Shown here piece after piece: positions 1-8,944 of a stretch of DNA of 64,000 nt. The translations under genes were made by a program, and so were the position numbers. The notes beneath the pieces are model-generated. The model had not been told where the DNA came from, ran no database searches, and saw nothing but the letters and a program-made list of their open reading frames with translations. Positions within the stretch are counted from its first letter, which is position 1; each line of letters starts with the position of its first letter. The stretch is from Aestuariimicrobium kwangyangense DSM 21549 (GTDB taxonomy: Bacteria > Actinomycetota > Actinomycetes > Propionibacteriales > Propionibacteriaceae): positions 248,001 to 312,000 of the forward strand of contig NZ_ATXE01000003.1 in the NCBI RefSeq assembly GCF_000421525.1, written 5' to 3'.

Positions 1-363
1 ATCTTCGATGCCACGCTGACCCTGCTCGACCGGCAGGTGCTCGACCGGAATGACGAACCCGTGTGCACAGTCGACGACCTGGAACTCTCCGGTGACCTGC
101 ACGACGGTGTCGAGTTCCCCGTCGGCGGCCCGCGGCCCCGGATCACCGCCATCCTGGCCGGTCCCGTCCTGGTCACCCGTGTGTTCGGCGGACGACCACC
201 GCGCCACCTGTGGGAGCGCATCGACTGGGGTGACGTCGAACGCGTCGGGGTGATGGTCAAACTGCGGCTGGCAGCCGAGGCCCTCAACGTCGGGTGGACG
301 GAGTCGTGGCTGCGCGAGCGGATCATCACCCGGATCCCGGGAGGGCGCCATGAATCTGAATGA
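1..363 (+). CDS. PRC-barrel-like hypothetical protein, 5' end outside the window
   Basis: The reading frame is open from base 1, so the true start lies to the left; 120 residues are visible. The first 30 (Leu-Leu-Asp-Arg-Gln-Val-Leu-Asp then Pro-Val-Cys-Thr-Val-Asp-Asp-Leu-Glu-Leu) read like a PRC-barrel strand pattern, a beta domain found in ribosome-maturation and photosynthetic-reaction-centre proteins. The C-terminal half is charged and contains a Trp-rich helix (WTESWLRERI). There is no membrane segment or signal peptide in the visible part. It overlaps the next gene by 14 bases, and that gene is also a PRC-barrel protein, so the two are probably co-translated and may act as a pair. The function is unknown; the domain call comes from pattern recognition only. 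Confidence 0.6.
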   Translation: MFDATLTLLDRQVLDRNDEPVCTVDDLELSGDLHDGVEFPVGGPRPRITAILAGPVLVTRVFGGRPPRHLWERIDWGDVERVGVMVKLRLAAEALNVGWTESWLRERIITRIPGGRHESE

Positions 364-694
364 CCTGCTCGGACGCCACGTGTTCAACGATGCAGGGGAG
401 CGCTTGGGCACCGTGGTGGATGCCCGGTTCCGATTCCTGCCGCCGAGTGTGGGCGGCCCCGAGGAGGCCGAACTCGTGGGGTTGGTGGTCAGCCCGCACT
501 CCAGGTCGACGTTCGGTGGCTTCCAGCGCAGCAACGCCAATGCCCCGTGGATGGTGAACGCGTGGATGAGGTGGCGCCATCGGGGTAGCTTCCTCGTCGA
601 CTGGGCCCAGGTGGCGCGAGTCGAGGGCAATCGGCTGGTGCTCCGCCCCGACTTCGAGAGACTGGATGCGACGCTTCGTCCCAGTTCGCGGTGA
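350..694 (+). CDS. PRC-barrel domain protein
   Basis: A small soluble protein of 114 aa. Residues 1-30 (LLGRHVFNDAGERLGTVVDARF) match the classic PRC-barrel opening: a Gly-Arg-x-Val turn followed by Gly-x-Val-x-Asp. The rest keeps short beta-strand-like stretches and ends in LVLRPDFERLDATLRPSSR. The start is ATG, preceded by a good GGGAGG ribosome-binding site that lies inside the end of the upstream gene; the 14-base overlap implies translational coupling. Proteins like this often sit beside magnesium transporters or general stress genes, but neither is visible here, so the role is open. Confidence 0.7.
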   Translation: MNLNDLLGRHVFNDAGERLGTVVDARFRFLPPSVGGPEEAELVGLVVSPHSRSTFGGFQRSNANAPWMVNAWMRWRHRGSFLVDWAQVARVEGNRLVLRPDFERLDATLRPSSR

Positions 695-765
695 GGCCAG
701 TTCGAGGTGAGTCCCGTTCGCGGTGGGGAGCAGCTCGAGGTGAGGAACAGTTCGGCATGAGGGCA
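681..765 (+). repeat. Degenerate 16-17 bp direct repeats in the intergenic gap
   Basis: About five imperfect copies of a unit close to CCAGTTCGAGGTGAGG run from the last codons of the PRC-barrel gene to just before the RNase H promoter. The copies diverge in length and sequence, so this looks like a decayed tandem array rather than an operator. Confidence 0.6.
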
Positions 766-789
766 GGGTCCCCGTCGCACGGCATCGGG

Positions 790-795
790 TAGGTT
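790..795 (+). promoter_or_regulatory. -10 hexamer TAGGTT for the RNase H gene
   Basis: Six bases separate TAGGTT from the ATG at 802, and there is no Shine-Dalgarno sequence. This predicts transcription starting at or next to the start codon (leaderless mRNA). Confidence 0.5.
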
Positions 796-801
796 CCCAG
801 C

Positions 802-1749
802 ATGATCACCGCTGCCGCAGACGGCTCGTCCCTGTCGAACCCGGGACCCGCCGGCTGGGCCTGGTACATCGACGACGAGCGCTGGGCGGCCGGGGGATGG
901 GACCACGGGACCAACAACATGGGCGAGTTGATGGCCGTGGTCGACCTGCTGCAGCAGACCGCGGGCACCGACGAGTCGCTGCTGGTGCTGTGCGACTCGC
1001 AGTACGTGATCAACTGCGCCACCACGTGGATCAGCGGGTGGAAGCGCCGCGGCTGGCGCAAGGCCGACGGCAAGCCCGTGCTCAACGTCGAGCTGCTCAA
1101 GGAACTCGACCAGGCCCTCGCCGGGCGCTCCGTCGGCTTCGAGTGGGTGAAGGGCCACGCCGGGCACGAACTCAACGAGGCCGCCGACCTCAGGGCACGA
1201 GCCGCGGCGACGGCCCACCGCGACGGCACCCCCGTCGACCACGGTCCCGGGTTCGCTGCCGAGCCCGTGCCGGGTGCCCGCTCGAAGTCGTTCAGGCCCA
1301 CGGTCATCGAGCCGGAGCCCGATCTGTTCAGCATCCCCGACCCCACCCGGGAACCCATCGACGAGCCCGAGAGCGCCGACCCGGCGGCCAGCGGGACCAC
1401 CTCGGCTCTGGGAGTGGAGCTGATCGCCCTGGAGCGACGCCTGCTCGATCCATCGGTGCGCACCAATCCGGACGCGCTGGCCCACCTCTTGCACCCGGAG
1501 TTCGTCGAGCACGGCGCCAGCGGACGGGTGGTCACCCGCAACCGGGCGCTCGCGGGTCTCGCCGCCGTCGGCCTGACCCCTCGCATCGACCTGCTGGGGG
1601 TCACCGAGTACGCGCCCGGCCTGGTCGGACTGCGGTGGACCCTGGCGCTGGGTCACCGGACGAGTCTCCGCTTCTCCCTGTGGCAGCGGACGAGCAGCGG
1701 GTGGCAGGTGCGCTTCCATCAGGGCACACCGGTCGGTCCCTCGGAGTAG
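802..1749 (+). CDS. RNase H family protein fused to a SnoaL/DUF4440-like domain
   Basis: The protein has 315 aa. Residues 1-135 form a ribonuclease HI fold. The four acidic residues of the metal site are visible: Asp in AAADGSS near residue 7, Glu in NNMGELMAV, Asp in LCDSQYVI, and Asp in [12 protein letters not shown], with the usual KGHAGH loop before the last. RNase HI cleaves the RNA strand of RNA-DNA hybrids. A linker of about 65 residues rich in Pro, Glu and Asp follows. The last 110 residues ([13 protein letters not shown] to VRFHQGTP) resemble the DUF4440/SnoaL NTF2-like fold, a small-ligand or dimerisation domain of unknown use here. The gene appears to be leaderless, with ATG six bases after a -10 box. 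The catalytic call is strong; the role of the C-terminal domain is inferred. Confidence 0.85.
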   Translation: MITAAADGSSLSNPGPAGWAWYIDDERWAAGGWDHGTNNMGELMAVVDLLQQTAGTDESLLVLCDSQYVINCATTWISGWKRRGWRKADGKPVLNVELLKELDQALAGRSVGFEWVKGHAGHELNEAADLRARAAATAHRDGTPVDHGPGFAAEPVPGARSKSFRPTVIEPEPDLFSIPDPTREPIDEPESADPAASGTTSALGVELIALERRLLDPSVRTNPDALAHLLHPEFVEHGASGRVVTRNRALAGLAAVGLTPRIDLLGVTEYAPGLVGLRWTLALGHRTSLRFSLWQRTSSGWQVRFHQGTPVGPSE

Positions 1750-1806
1750 TCCTCGGGGCGCTGGGTGGTCGCGCCGACCCCGTCAGGGAGCACCCCCGGC
1801 TGGCGA

Positions 1807-1812
1807 TAGTCT
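1807..1812 (+). promoter_or_regulatory. -10 hexamer TAGTCT for metG
   Basis: TAGTCT ends 7 bases before the metG ATG with no Shine-Dalgarno in between, which fits a leaderless transcript. Confidence 0.5.
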
Positions 1813-1819
1813 GAACCCC

Positions 1820-3619
1820 ATGTGTGCCAACATCCTTGCTGCCGTGGCCTGGCCCTATGCCAATGGCCCTCGTCACATCGGTCACGTCTCCGGTTTCGGC
1901 GTGCCCTCCGACGTGTTCTCGCGGTACATGCGCATGGCGGGGCACAACGTGCTGATGGTCTCGGGCACCGATGAGCACGGCACGGCAATCCAGGTGAAGG
2001 CCGACCAGGAGGGGCTCACGGCCCGCGAGACCGCGGACAAGTACCACCGCATCATCGCCGAGGACCTGCAGGGCCTGGGACTCACCTACGACCTCTACAC
2101 CCGCACGACCACCCAGAACCATTACGAGGTGGTGCAGGAGGTCTTCCGCACGCTGTACGCCAACGGCTACATCGTCAAGCAGACACAGATGGGGGCGTTG
2201 TCACCGTCGACCGGACGAACCCTTCCCGACCGCTTCATCGAAGGAACCTGCCCGATCTGCGGGTTCGACGGGGCGCGCGGCGACCAGTGCGACAACTGCG
2301 GCAACCAGCTCGACCCGATCGACCTGATCAACCCGGTCAGCCGGATCAACGGCGAGGCCCCCGAGTTCGTCGAGACCGAGCACTTCTTCCTCGACCTTCC
2401 CGCGCTCGCCGAGGAGCTCGGTCGCTGGCTCGAGACCCGCACCGACTGGCGTCCGAACGTGTTGCGGTTCAGCCACAACCTGCTCAAGGACCTGCGTCCC
2501 CGAGCCATCACCCGCGACCTCGACTGGGGCGTCCCGATCCCCGTCGAGGGCTGGGACGCCAACCAGATGAAGCGCATCTACGTGTGGTTCGACGCTGTCA
2601 TCGGTTACCTGTCCGCCTCGATCGAGTGGGCGACGCGCGCCGGTGACCCGGATGCGTGGAAGACCTTCTGGCAGGGCGAGCAGGCCAAGAGCTACTACTT
2701 CATGGGCAAGGACAACATCGTCTTCCACTCGGTGATCTGGCCGGGCATCCTGCTGGGTGTCAACGGCGAGGGAGCCAAGGGCGGCGAGCCGTCGGAGCTC
2801 CTGGGCACCCTCGACCTGCCCACCGAGATCGTTTCGAGCGAGTTCCTCACCATGAAGGGTTCGAAGGTGGCCTCGTCCCGCGGCGGGGCGATCTACGTGC
2901 GGGAATTCCTGCGCGACTTCGGCCCCGACGCCCTGCGCTACTTCATCGCGGTCGCCGGCCCCGAGAACCAGGACACCGACTTCACGTGGGACGAGTTCGT
3001 CCGGCGCACCAACTTCGAGCTCGCCAACGAGTGGGGCAATCTGGTCAACCGGTCGATCTCGATGGCGCACAAGAACGTGGGCGCGATCCCCGCGCTGACC
3101 GACCCCACCCCCGAGGACCTCGCGCTGCTCGAGTCGGCGCGTGCGGCCTTCGACACCGTCGGCGAACTGCTGGCCACGGCCAAGTTCAAGGCGGCCATCA
3201 CCGAGGCCATGCGGATCGTGACGTTGGCCAACCGGTACCTCTCCGACCAGGAGCCCTGGAAGCTCAAGGACGACCCGACCCGCCGCGACTCGGTGCTGCA
3301 CGTGGCGCTGCAGGTCGTGCAGGACGCCAACACCCTGCTCACCCCCTTCCTGCCCCACTCGGCCCAGAAGGTGCACGAGGCCCTGGGGGGCGAGGGGGTC
3401 TGGGCGGCCCAGCCCGACCTGGTCGAGGTCACCGAAACCCTCGACTCCGGCGAGGTGCGCAGCTACCCGGTGCTGACCGGCGACTACACCGCCCAGCAGG
3501 CGGTCTGGGCCTCACGCCCGGTCGAGGTGGGTCGAGCGCTCTCGAAGCCCTCGCCCCTGTTCGCCAAGCTCGACGAGAAGTTGGGCCAGACCGGCCCGGA
3601 GTGGTCTCCGATCGCCTGA
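1820..3619 (+). CDS. metG: Methionyl-tRNA synthetase
   Basis: This cytoplasmic enzyme charges tRNA-Met with methionine using ATP, for initiation and elongation. The 599-aa protein has the class I signature HIGH at residues 19-22 in [15 protein letters not shown] and the SGTDEHGT substrate loop. A four-cysteine zinc knuckle (CPIC, then CDNC) lies near residues 144-160. A variant of the second signature, Gly-Ser-Lys-Val-Ala-Ser-Ser-Arg-Gly, lies near residue 345 in place of KMSKS. The anticodon-binding helical domain fills the C-terminal 200 residues ([10 protein letters not shown] onward). There is no C-terminal tRNA-binding EMAP domain, as usual for this length. The start is an ATG directly downstream of a -10 box. 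The gene stands alone and converges with the CPBP operon. Confidence 0.97.
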   Translation: MCANILAAVAWPYANGPRHIGHVSGFGVPSDVFSRYMRMAGHNVLMVSGTDEHGTAIQVKADQEGLTARETADKYHRIIAEDLQGLGLTYDLYTRTTTQNHYEVVQEVFRTLYANGYIVKQTQMGALSPSTGRTLPDRFIEGTCPICGFDGARGDQCDNCGNQLDPIDLINPVSRINGEAPEFVETEHFFLDLPALAEELGRWLETRTDWRPNVLRFSHNLLKDLRPRAITRDLDWGVPIPVEGWDANQMKRIYVWFDAVIGYLSASIEWATRAGDPDAWKTFWQGEQAKSYYFMGKDNIVFHSVIWPGILLGVNGEGAKGGEPSELLGTLDLPTEIVSSEFLTMKGSKVASSRGGAIYVREFLRDFGPDALRYFIAVAGPENQDTDFTWDEFVRRTNFELANEWGNLVNRSISMAHKNVGAIPALTDPTPEDLALLESARAAFDTVGELLATAKFKAAITEAMRIVTLANRYLSDQEPWKLKDDPTRRDSVLHVALQVVQDANTLLTPFLPHSAQKVHEALGGEGVWAAQPDLVEVTETLDSGEVRSYPVLTGDYTAQQAVWASRPVEVGRALSKPSPLFAKLDEKLGQTGPEWSPIA

Positions 3620-3682
3620 GCGGCACTGATCGGCAGCCCCGGCGGAATTTCCACGCAGAATGGGGCAGCCCAGCGGGTGGTT

Positions 3683-3699
3683 CGTCACGCCACGTGACG
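3683..3699. terminator. Candidate hairpin between convergent metG and CPBP genes
   Basis: CGTCAC, a 5-base loop, then GTGACG form a perfect 6-bp inverted repeat in the 113-base gap between two converging genes. No U-tract follows, so intrinsic termination is possible but weakly supported. Confidence 0.35.
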
Positions 3700-3732
3700 A
3701 GAAGGCCGCTCACGTGCCCCTTCCGGCGCGGA

Positions 3733-4686
3733 TCAGTGACGCCGCCAGCGCGGGGGCACGATCATGCCTCGCTGGTGCAGCCGTACGGCGGCCAGCACGG
3801 TGACGACGCTGAGCAGCACGACCGTGATCAGGCTCGCCTCGATGCCGAAGCCGCCACCCGACAACAGGTCTGGGCCCGCGGGGTGGCTGACCAGCACCCC
3901 GTTGCCCTGGGTCGCCGTGCCCGAGACCACTGAGCCGAGTACGGGGCCCTGCATGATGTTCCACGCCGCGTGGATGCCCATCATCAACACCAGGTTGCGG
4001 GTGAGGGCGTAGAGCAGCGCGAACATCAGCCCCGCCTCGAGCGCGATGGCCACGGCTCCCCACCAACTCGCCTCGGGATTGAAGATGTGGGCCAGCCCGA
4101 AGACCAGACCGCTGAGCGCCGTCGACAACCAGGTGCCCAGACCTCGCTCGGCCACCCGGTAGAGCATGCCGCGGAACATGATCTCCTCACTGACGCCGGC
4201 CACCAGGCCGACCTGCAGCAGCTGCCATCCCAGCCCTGAGACCTGGTGGTTGAGCCCGTCGAAGACCCGCAGCCCGGCGACGGTGAGCACCGCTGCGCAC
4301 AGGAGCAGCAGGCCGGCCCCGATCAGCAGCCCCAGCCAGGCGCCGCGGAACGCCCTGCGCCCGTGAACCTCGTAGGGGTGGCGCAGTCGTCCCTCGATGG
4401 CCAGCACGGCCGCGTAGCCGCCCACTGCACCGGCCAACTGCCCCAGGGCCGCCACCGTCGTGGCCGCGTCCCCCGGTGGAACCAGCCGTGCCAGCACGGC
4501 GCCCACCACCAACCCGACAGCGAGCACGGCGACGAAGGCCAGCCAGGACAGGGCCGTTCGTCCGGGTCTGCCGCCGGCGGGCTGGTCGGGGGTGAGCGGT
4601 CGCCCGGGGGAGTGGAGTCGATCGGATTCGAAGGAGTGGTCCAGGGCGGGGCCCGTGGCGGCCGCACTCTGCAGGTGGTCGGTCAC
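3733..4686 (-). CDS. CPBP family intramembrane metalloprotease
   Basis: A polytopic membrane protein of 317 aa belonging to the Abi/CAAX-protease-like family. The family motifs are intact: EExxxR at residues 167-172 (SEEIMFRGMLYR), FxxxH at 196-200 (FGLAH) and HxxxN at 239-243 (HAAWN). These residues build the intramembrane catalytic site. About seven hydrophobic segments are visible from residue 45 to the end, after a hydrophilic 40-residue N-terminus. Family members process prenylated peptides or bacteriocins, or act in surface-protein maturation; the substrate here is unknown. The GTG start overlaps the stop of the uridine-kinase-like gene by four bases (GTGA), so it is translationally coupled as the last gene of a three-gene operon. 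Confidence 0.9.
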   Translation of the reverse strand: MTDHLQSAAATGPALDHSFESDRLHSPGRPLTPDQPAGGRPGRTALSWLAFVAVLAVGLVVGAVLARLVPPGDAATTVAALGQLAGAVGGYAAVLAIEGRLRHPYEVHGRRAFRGAWLGLLIGAGLLLLCAAVLTVAGLRVFDGLNHQVSGLGWQLLQVGLVAGVSEEIMFRGMLYRVAERGLGTWLSTALSGLVFGLAHIFNPEASWWGAVAIALEAGLMFALLYALTRNLVLMMGIHAAWNIMQGPVLGSVVSGTATQGNGVLVSHPAGPDLLSGGGFGIEASLITVVLLSVVTVLAAVRLHQRGMIVPPRWRRH

Positions 4687-5291
4687 GCCGTCAACGTATC
4701 CGCGATGTGGGCCAGGGCCGCACGCATCCCGAGAGGCCTGAACCCCTGCGCGAGAGCACGCCTGCGCAGCCCTCGTTCATGCCGCATCAACGCCAGTCCT
4801 CGCCGCACCAGCACCCGCGGGGGCTTGCGGTGTTCGGCGAGGTCTCGGCGCAGGCGCCGCGAGAAGTTGAACACGCGGGGACGGTCCAGCCAGATGGCGT
4901 CGAACCGCACCCCGGCGGACCGCAGCGGGGCCAGCAGTTGGGGAGCGAAGACGCCCTCGCAGATCACTCCGGAGGAGTCCCCGAGGTCGAACTCCTGGGT
5001 GCCGACTGCACGGTTCTGGCTGATCTCATAGCGGGGCAGGGTGGCTCGTCCGGTGGTCAGCACCTGGTGCAGGGCCCGCACCGCGGCATCGCAGTCCCAG
5101 GAGTCGGGGTGGTCCCAGTCGATGATGCCCGCCCCGCCGTGCTCGTCGAACATGCGCGGCATGCCCGGGTGGGTGTCGTCGTGGTAGAAGTCATCGAGCC
5201 TGAGCTGGGGCAGCCCCAGCTGGGCGGCCAGCCGCGACTTGCCCGACCCGGACGGTCCAGCGACCAGGAAGACGCACCGCTGGTCGCTCAC
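4683..5291 (-). CDS. Uridine kinase-like P-loop ATPase
   Basis: A soluble 202-aa protein. The Walker A loop GPSGSGKS is at residues 12-19, followed by RLDDFYHDDTHPGMP, the DDFY acceptor loop typical of the uridine kinase/phosphoribulokinase group, and an IDWDHPDSWD stretch. These features suggest an NTP-dependent kinase acting on a nucleoside or other small hydroxyl compound, but the substrate is not proven. The start is GTG at 5291, whose bases overlap the stop of the DUF2207 gene (GTGA); an open frame extends 80 codons further upstream but lies antisense-like inside the Gly-rich tail code and gives an Arg-rich sequence with no homologous look. It is coupled to DUF2207 upstream and the CPBP protease downstream. 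Confidence 0.8.
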   Translation of the reverse strand: MSDQRCVFLVAGPSGSGKSRLAAQLGLPQLRLDDFYHDDTHPGMPRMFDEHGGAGIIDWDHPDSWDCDAAVRALHQVLTTGRATLPRYEISQNRAVGTQEFDLGDSSGVICEGVFAPQLLAPLRSAGVRFDAIWLDRPRVFNFSRRLRRDLAEHRKPPRVLVRRGLALMRHERGLRRRALAQGFRPLGMRAALAHIADTLTA

Positions 5292-7120
5292 CACCCGCCA
5301 CCGGAGCCGCCACCGACGCCACCGCCGCCGCCGAAGCCGGAGCCGCCTCCCGATCCGGACGAGGCGTTGGCCGCGGTCACGGCAGACTGCAGCGAACTCG
5401 ACATCGCGTGGGTGACCGCGTCCATCGACTGCGCGAAGGCCAGGTTGGCTCCCCAGAAGTAGCCGCCCCCGTACCAGCTGGTGTCGGGATGGTAGCGGCC
5501 CTCCGCCTCGAGTTGCTGGAAGGTCCTCACCCACCGGTCAGCGACCCCGAACACCGTCGCCCAGGGCAGGTAACGGGAGAACACGTCGATGCCCTCCTCG
5601 AACCTGATCTGGTCGGCTTCCGCGGTGGCCAGGTAGGTGCGGAACCCCAGGGCCTGGGCGAGCACCGCCGAGCCTGCGGCAGTGCGCGCCGGCAGCTGCC
5701 GGTGCAGGGCCAGCAACACCAGTCCGGCCAAGGCGATGCCGAGCCCGACCCAGCCCCACCCGACCAGACCCAGCAGGAACGCCGCACCGAGTCCGAGCAG
5801 GGTGATGACGGCGCCGACCACGAAGGCCCCCGCACGGGTGAAGCTCGGACGCCGGGCGAACCAGCCCAGCTCGACGGTCCTGGCCTCCAGTTCGGACTTG
5901 CCCAAGGTCAGCACCTTGGCGTTGGCCTTGTCGGCGAGGTCGTGGTTGGTGACCTCGAGGCGGCCCCCGAACAGGCGGTCGAGCAGGTGTTGCTCGTGCA
6001 GCACCACGGTGTCGGCCGGCGGCCGGTGCGCCAGGGCGAGGGTGAAGTTCTTGGGACGTTCGGGGTCGGGCCTGATCTGCAGGTGACCGCGGACGGCCAG
6101 GTCGAGGATGGTGGCCGTCACGTCGCGGTTGTCGGCTGACTCGTCGACCAGCACGCCGACCTCTCCGGGAGTGGCACCACGCGGGGGAGAGAACGCGACC
6201 GGGATCTCCTGCTTGGTCGCCTTGCCCACCTGCTGGCTGGCACCGGGGGCCGGGGTCAGTCCCGGGGCCACACCGATGTACTGCTCGTCACGCCCTCGGC
6301 GTCGCACCAGGGTGCCGACGGCGACGGTGCCCAGCAGTGCGACCAGCGCACCCCCGGCCAACGGGGCCGGCGAGACCGGGAACATGTTCCCGGGGTGCAC
6401 CCGCTTGGTGTACTGGATCTTCGCGCCCGGGAAGGTTCCGGCCGGGTAGCCCGCGACCACCTGCATGCCCTGTCCGTTGGTGAGCCGGTCGACCTTGAAC
6501 ACCGCGGTGGACGATCCTGCCGGGGAGGCAGAGCAGGCCACCGTGAAGCTGCGGCCCTGGAAGCAGGCGGTGCGGGTGGTCGCAACCGGCCCCTGCACGC
6601 TCACCTGGAGATCGTTGAAGGGCACGTCGCCCGCCACGATGGCGTTCCAGTTGAACTCGTCGAGTCCCGACCCGGGTGCACGCGGGTTCACGATTCCCTT
6701 GGCCGTGTAGACCACGGTGTACTGCTGCTGTCCCGTGAACGTGCGGTTCTCGCGTCCGATGCGCAGCACCAGACCGTCGGACTGTCGAGTGAGCTTGGTG
6801 GTGGTGTCGGCGCCCGTCGACGAGGTGACCGAGTCAATGGAGTAGTCGATCACCCGCCAGTGGTCGGGGTCGTCGGCGACCCGCATGCGACTGACGAAGG
6901 TGAGGAAGGGCCCGTGCCCGGCGTCGCGGGAGAAGTCGAAGACGAAGTCGACGCTGATGCGGGTGGTGCCATCGGGCTTGGGTTGGGCCGTGACGTGATA
7001 GCTGCTGAAGTTCCAGGAACTGGGGGTGTCGTTGCTGTCTGCCGCCGCCCTGGGCGCGGCCAGTACCACCATCGCCACAGACATGGTCAGGGCGCCCAGC
7101 AGGGCGATCAGCCGCTTCAT
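5288..7120 (-). CDS. DUF2207 domain membrane protein
   Basis: The protein has 610 aa. It starts with a clear signal peptide (MKRLIALLGALTMSVAMVVLAAP, then an Ala-rich cleavage region). An extracytoplasmic beta-rich domain follows, up to about residue 250 (SSWNFSSYHVTAQPKPDGTTRISVDFVFDF). There is a transmembrane segment near 255-275, a cytoplasmic domain, and a paired transmembrane hairpin near 435-470. The tail is a Gly-Ser run (about 20 Gly in the last 30 residues), characteristic of DUF2207 proteins. The family has no known reaction; it is a widespread actinobacterial and firmicute envelope protein. The ATG lies 6 bases after a -10 TAGGCT, so it heads a leaderless operon with the kinase and CPBP genes. 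Confidence 0.85.
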   Translation of the reverse strand: MKRLIALLGALTMSVAMVVLAAPRAAADSNDTPSSWNFSSYHVTAQPKPDGTTRISVDFVFDFSRDAGHGPFLTFVSRMRVADDPDHWRVIDYSIDSVTSSTGADTTTKLTRQSDGLVLRIGRENRTFTGQQQYTVVYTAKGIVNPRAPGSGLDEFNWNAIVAGDVPFNDLQVSVQGPVATTRTACFQGRSFTVACSASPAGSSTAVFKVDRLTNGQGMQVVAGYPAGTFPGAKIQYTKRVHPGNMFPVSPAPLAGGALVALLGTVAVGTLVRRRGRDEQYIGVAPGLTPAPGASQQVGKATKQEIPVAFSPPRGATPGEVGVLVDESADNRDVTATILDLAVRGHLQIRPDPERPKNFTLALAHRPPADTVVLHEQHLLDRLFGGRLEVTNHDLADKANAKVLTLGKSELEARTVELGWFARRPSFTRAGAFVVGAVITLLGLGAAFLLGLVGWGWVGLGIALAGLVLLALHRQLPARTAAGSAVLAQALGFRTYLATAEADQIRFEEGIDVFSRYLPWATVFGVADRWVRTFQQLEAEGRYHPDTSWYGGGYFWGANLAFAQSMDAVTHAMSSSLQSAVTAANASSGSGGGSGFGGGGGVGGGSGGGW

Positions 7121-7126
7121 GGATCC

Positions 7127-7132
7127 AGCCTA
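7127..7132 (-). promoter_or_regulatory. -10 hexamer TAGGCT for the DUF2207 operon
   Basis: Read on the minus strand, TAGGCT is followed by six bases and the ATG at 7120. No ribosome-binding site fits in the gap. Confidence 0.5.
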
Positions 7133-7235
7133 ACGAGGTGGGAGTCAGCCGCCCGGCGCAGGGGGTGGTTGGTGGCACACCTCACAGCCCCGGTCGCCCC
7201 GGGCCACTCGCAACGGGCTCGGCTGCCTGCGGGCC

Positions 7236-7258
7236 AGTGGCTGGAGGCCCCAGCCGCT
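7236..7258 (-). terminator. Hairpin overlapping the phospho-sugar mutase stop codon
   Basis: AGTGGCTGG (7236-7244) and CCAGCCGCT (7250-7258) pair over 9 bp with one G-T wobble and a 5-base loop. The stem includes two bases of the stop codon. It has no U-tract, so it may be a U-less terminator or a 3'-end stabilising stem. The rest of the 136-base gap to the DUF2207 gene holds only that gene's -10 box. Confidence 0.4.
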
Positions 7259-8927
7259 AGAGGCCCAGTGCCGCTGCCATCTCGTCCCGCAACCCGGCCA
7301 ACTCCGTCACCAACCGCTCCCTGGTTGCCGCCAGGTCGGCGGCCGTCTCTTCGGGGGTGGCCCTGACCTCGAGGTAGCACTTGAGTTTGGGCTCGGTGCC
7401 CGAGGGACGCGCCACGACGTGCAGACGCTCACCGGTCAGTTCGATGGCGTCGGTGGCGGGCAGCTCACCGCCGGGTTCGGACAGGTCGCGGACGACCACG
7501 GGCTCACCCAGGAGGTGCGAGGGCGGGTTGGCGCGCAGCCGGGCCATGGAGTCGGCGATGATGCCCAGGTCGGCCACCCGCACCGACAGCTGACCGGTCG
7601 TGTGCAAGCCGTACTCGCAGGCGATCTCGTCCAACCGGTCTGCGAGGGTTCGGCCCTCGGCCTTCAGACCAGCGGCCAGCCGGAGCACGTTCACCAGGGC
7701 GGTGATCCCGTCCTTGTCGGGCACCTTGGCGGGGTCGGTGCAGTAGCCGATCGCCTCCTCGTAGCCGAAGGCGAGGCCCGGTACCCGTCCGATCCACTTG
7801 AACCCGGTCAGCGTCGACCGGAACTCACGACCGTGCGCCTCGGCCATCCGCTGCAGCAGGGTGGACGAGACCACGGAGCAGGAGTAGACGCCCTCGCGTC
7901 CCCTGCGCAGGGCATCGTCACCCAGCAGGGCACCCAGTTCGTCCCCGGTCAGCATGCGCCACTGACCGTCGACCACGGTGGCGACCGCACACCGGTCGGC
8001 GTCCGGGTCGTTGGCGACCACCAGGTCGGCGCCCTGTTCCTTGGCCAGCGCGATCGCCAGGTCGATCGCTCCCGGTTCCTCGGGATTGGGGAAGGCGACG
8101 GTGGGGAAGGCGGGGTCGGGGTCGACCTGTTGGGCCACGGCCAGACCGGGCGGCAGGCCAGCGGCTGCGACCACGCGGTCGACGACCCTGGCGCCCACGC
8201 CGTGCATGGCCGTGTAGACCCAGCGCACCTCCCGGGGGGATCCCTCGGCCACCAGTGAGCCGGCCCGGGCGACGTAGGCCGACACCAGTTCGTCGCCCAC
8301 CAGGGTGTACTGCTCGGACCGGGGGATCTCGTGCAGGGGACGAGCCGCGACCGCCGCGATCTGGTCAGCGATCTCGGCGTCGGTGGGCGGGACGATCTGT
8401 GATCCGTCGCCGAGGTAGACCTTGTAGCCGTTGTCGGCCGGCGGGTTGTGGCTGGCGGTGACGACGACCGCAGCGACGCAGTCGAACTCGCCGATCCCGA
8501 AGGCGACCACGGGGGTGGGCGTCGACCGGTCGGTGACCCAGGCCTCGAACCCCGCCCCGGCCATGATCTCTGCGGTGTCGCGCGCGAAGACGTCGGAGTT
8601 GTAGCGCGCGTCGTAGCCGATCAGCACGCGACCGCCCTGGTGACCGTTGGCGCGCAACCAAGCGGCGAAGCCTGCGGCTGCCTGGCTGACCACGACCCGG
8701 TTCATCCGCCCGGGGCCGGGGCCGAGGGCTGCACGCAGCCCCGCGGTGCCGAAGGTGAGCGGGCCGGCGAAGGCATCGGTCAGTTCGGCCAGGGCCTCCT
8801 GGTCGCCGGTCCCGGCCCGATCGACCAGGTCGGCCAGTGCCTGGGCGGTGGCCGCGTCGGGGTCCTGCTCCCGCCAGGCCTCGGCGGCCGCGCGCAGGTT
8901 CGGGTCGAGGGGGGACTCGTCGTACAT
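7257..8927 (-). CDS. Phospho-sugar mutase (phosphopentomutase/phosphomannomutase family)
   Basis: A 556-aa alpha-D-phosphohexomutase that moves phosphate between C1 and C5/C6 of a sugar. The phosphoserine loop TASHNPP is near residue 157, the Mg-binding loop DPDADRC near 307, the sugar-specificity region near GYEEAIGYC, and the phosphate-contact loop RPSGTEPKLKCYL near the end. The start is ATG at 8927; the longer open frame upstream is a shadow of the PNP gene. It lies 17 bases downstream of a purine nucleoside phosphorylase, the same order as deoD-pmmB in Mycobacterium tuberculosis. The likely job is ribose-1-phosphate or deoxyribose-1-phosphate to the 5-phosphate in nucleoside salvage. A second, shorter phosphomannomutase (50637-52043) probably serves GDP-mannose, leaving this one for pentoses. 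Confidence 0.9.
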   Translation of the reverse strand: MYDESPLDPNLRAAAEAWREQDPDAATAQALADLVDRAGTGDQEALAELTDAFAGPLTFGTAGLRAALGPGPGRMNRVVVSQAAAGFAAWLRANGHQGGRVLIGYDARYNSDVFARDTAEIMAGAGFEAWVTDRSTPTPVVAFGIGEFDCVAAVVVTASHNPPADNGYKVYLGDGSQIVPPTDAEIADQIAAVAARPLHEIPRSEQYTLVGDELVSAYVARAGSLVAEGSPREVRWVYTAMHGVGARVVDRVVAAAGLPPGLAVAQQVDPDPAFPTVAFPNPEEPGAIDLAIALAKEQGADLVVANDPDADRCAVATVVDGQWRMLTGDELGALLGDDALRRGREGVYSCSVVSSTLLQRMAEAHGREFRSTLTGFKWIGRVPGLAFGYEEAIGYCTDPAKVPDKDGITALVNVLRLAAGLKAEGRTLADRLDEIACEYGLHTTGQLSVRVADLGIIADSMARLRANPPSHLLGEPVVVRDLSEPGGELPATDAIELTGERLHVVARPSGTEPKLKCYLEVRATPEETAADLAATRERLVTELAGLRDEMAAALGL

Positions 8928-8944
8928 GTCGGTGCTCCGGTGTG

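Noticed and set aside
489-1604. Long minus-strand open frame over the RNase H gene
   Set aside because: Arg/Ser/Pro-rich translation with no domain; a typical high-GC shadow of the plus-strand gene. Similar frames over metG, lacZ and malQ were dropped for the same reason.
2840-2885. Inactivated MetRS because KMSKS is not exact
   Set aside because: The variant loop ends in SSRG and the rest of the enzyme is intact; such variants are common in actinobacterial MetRS.
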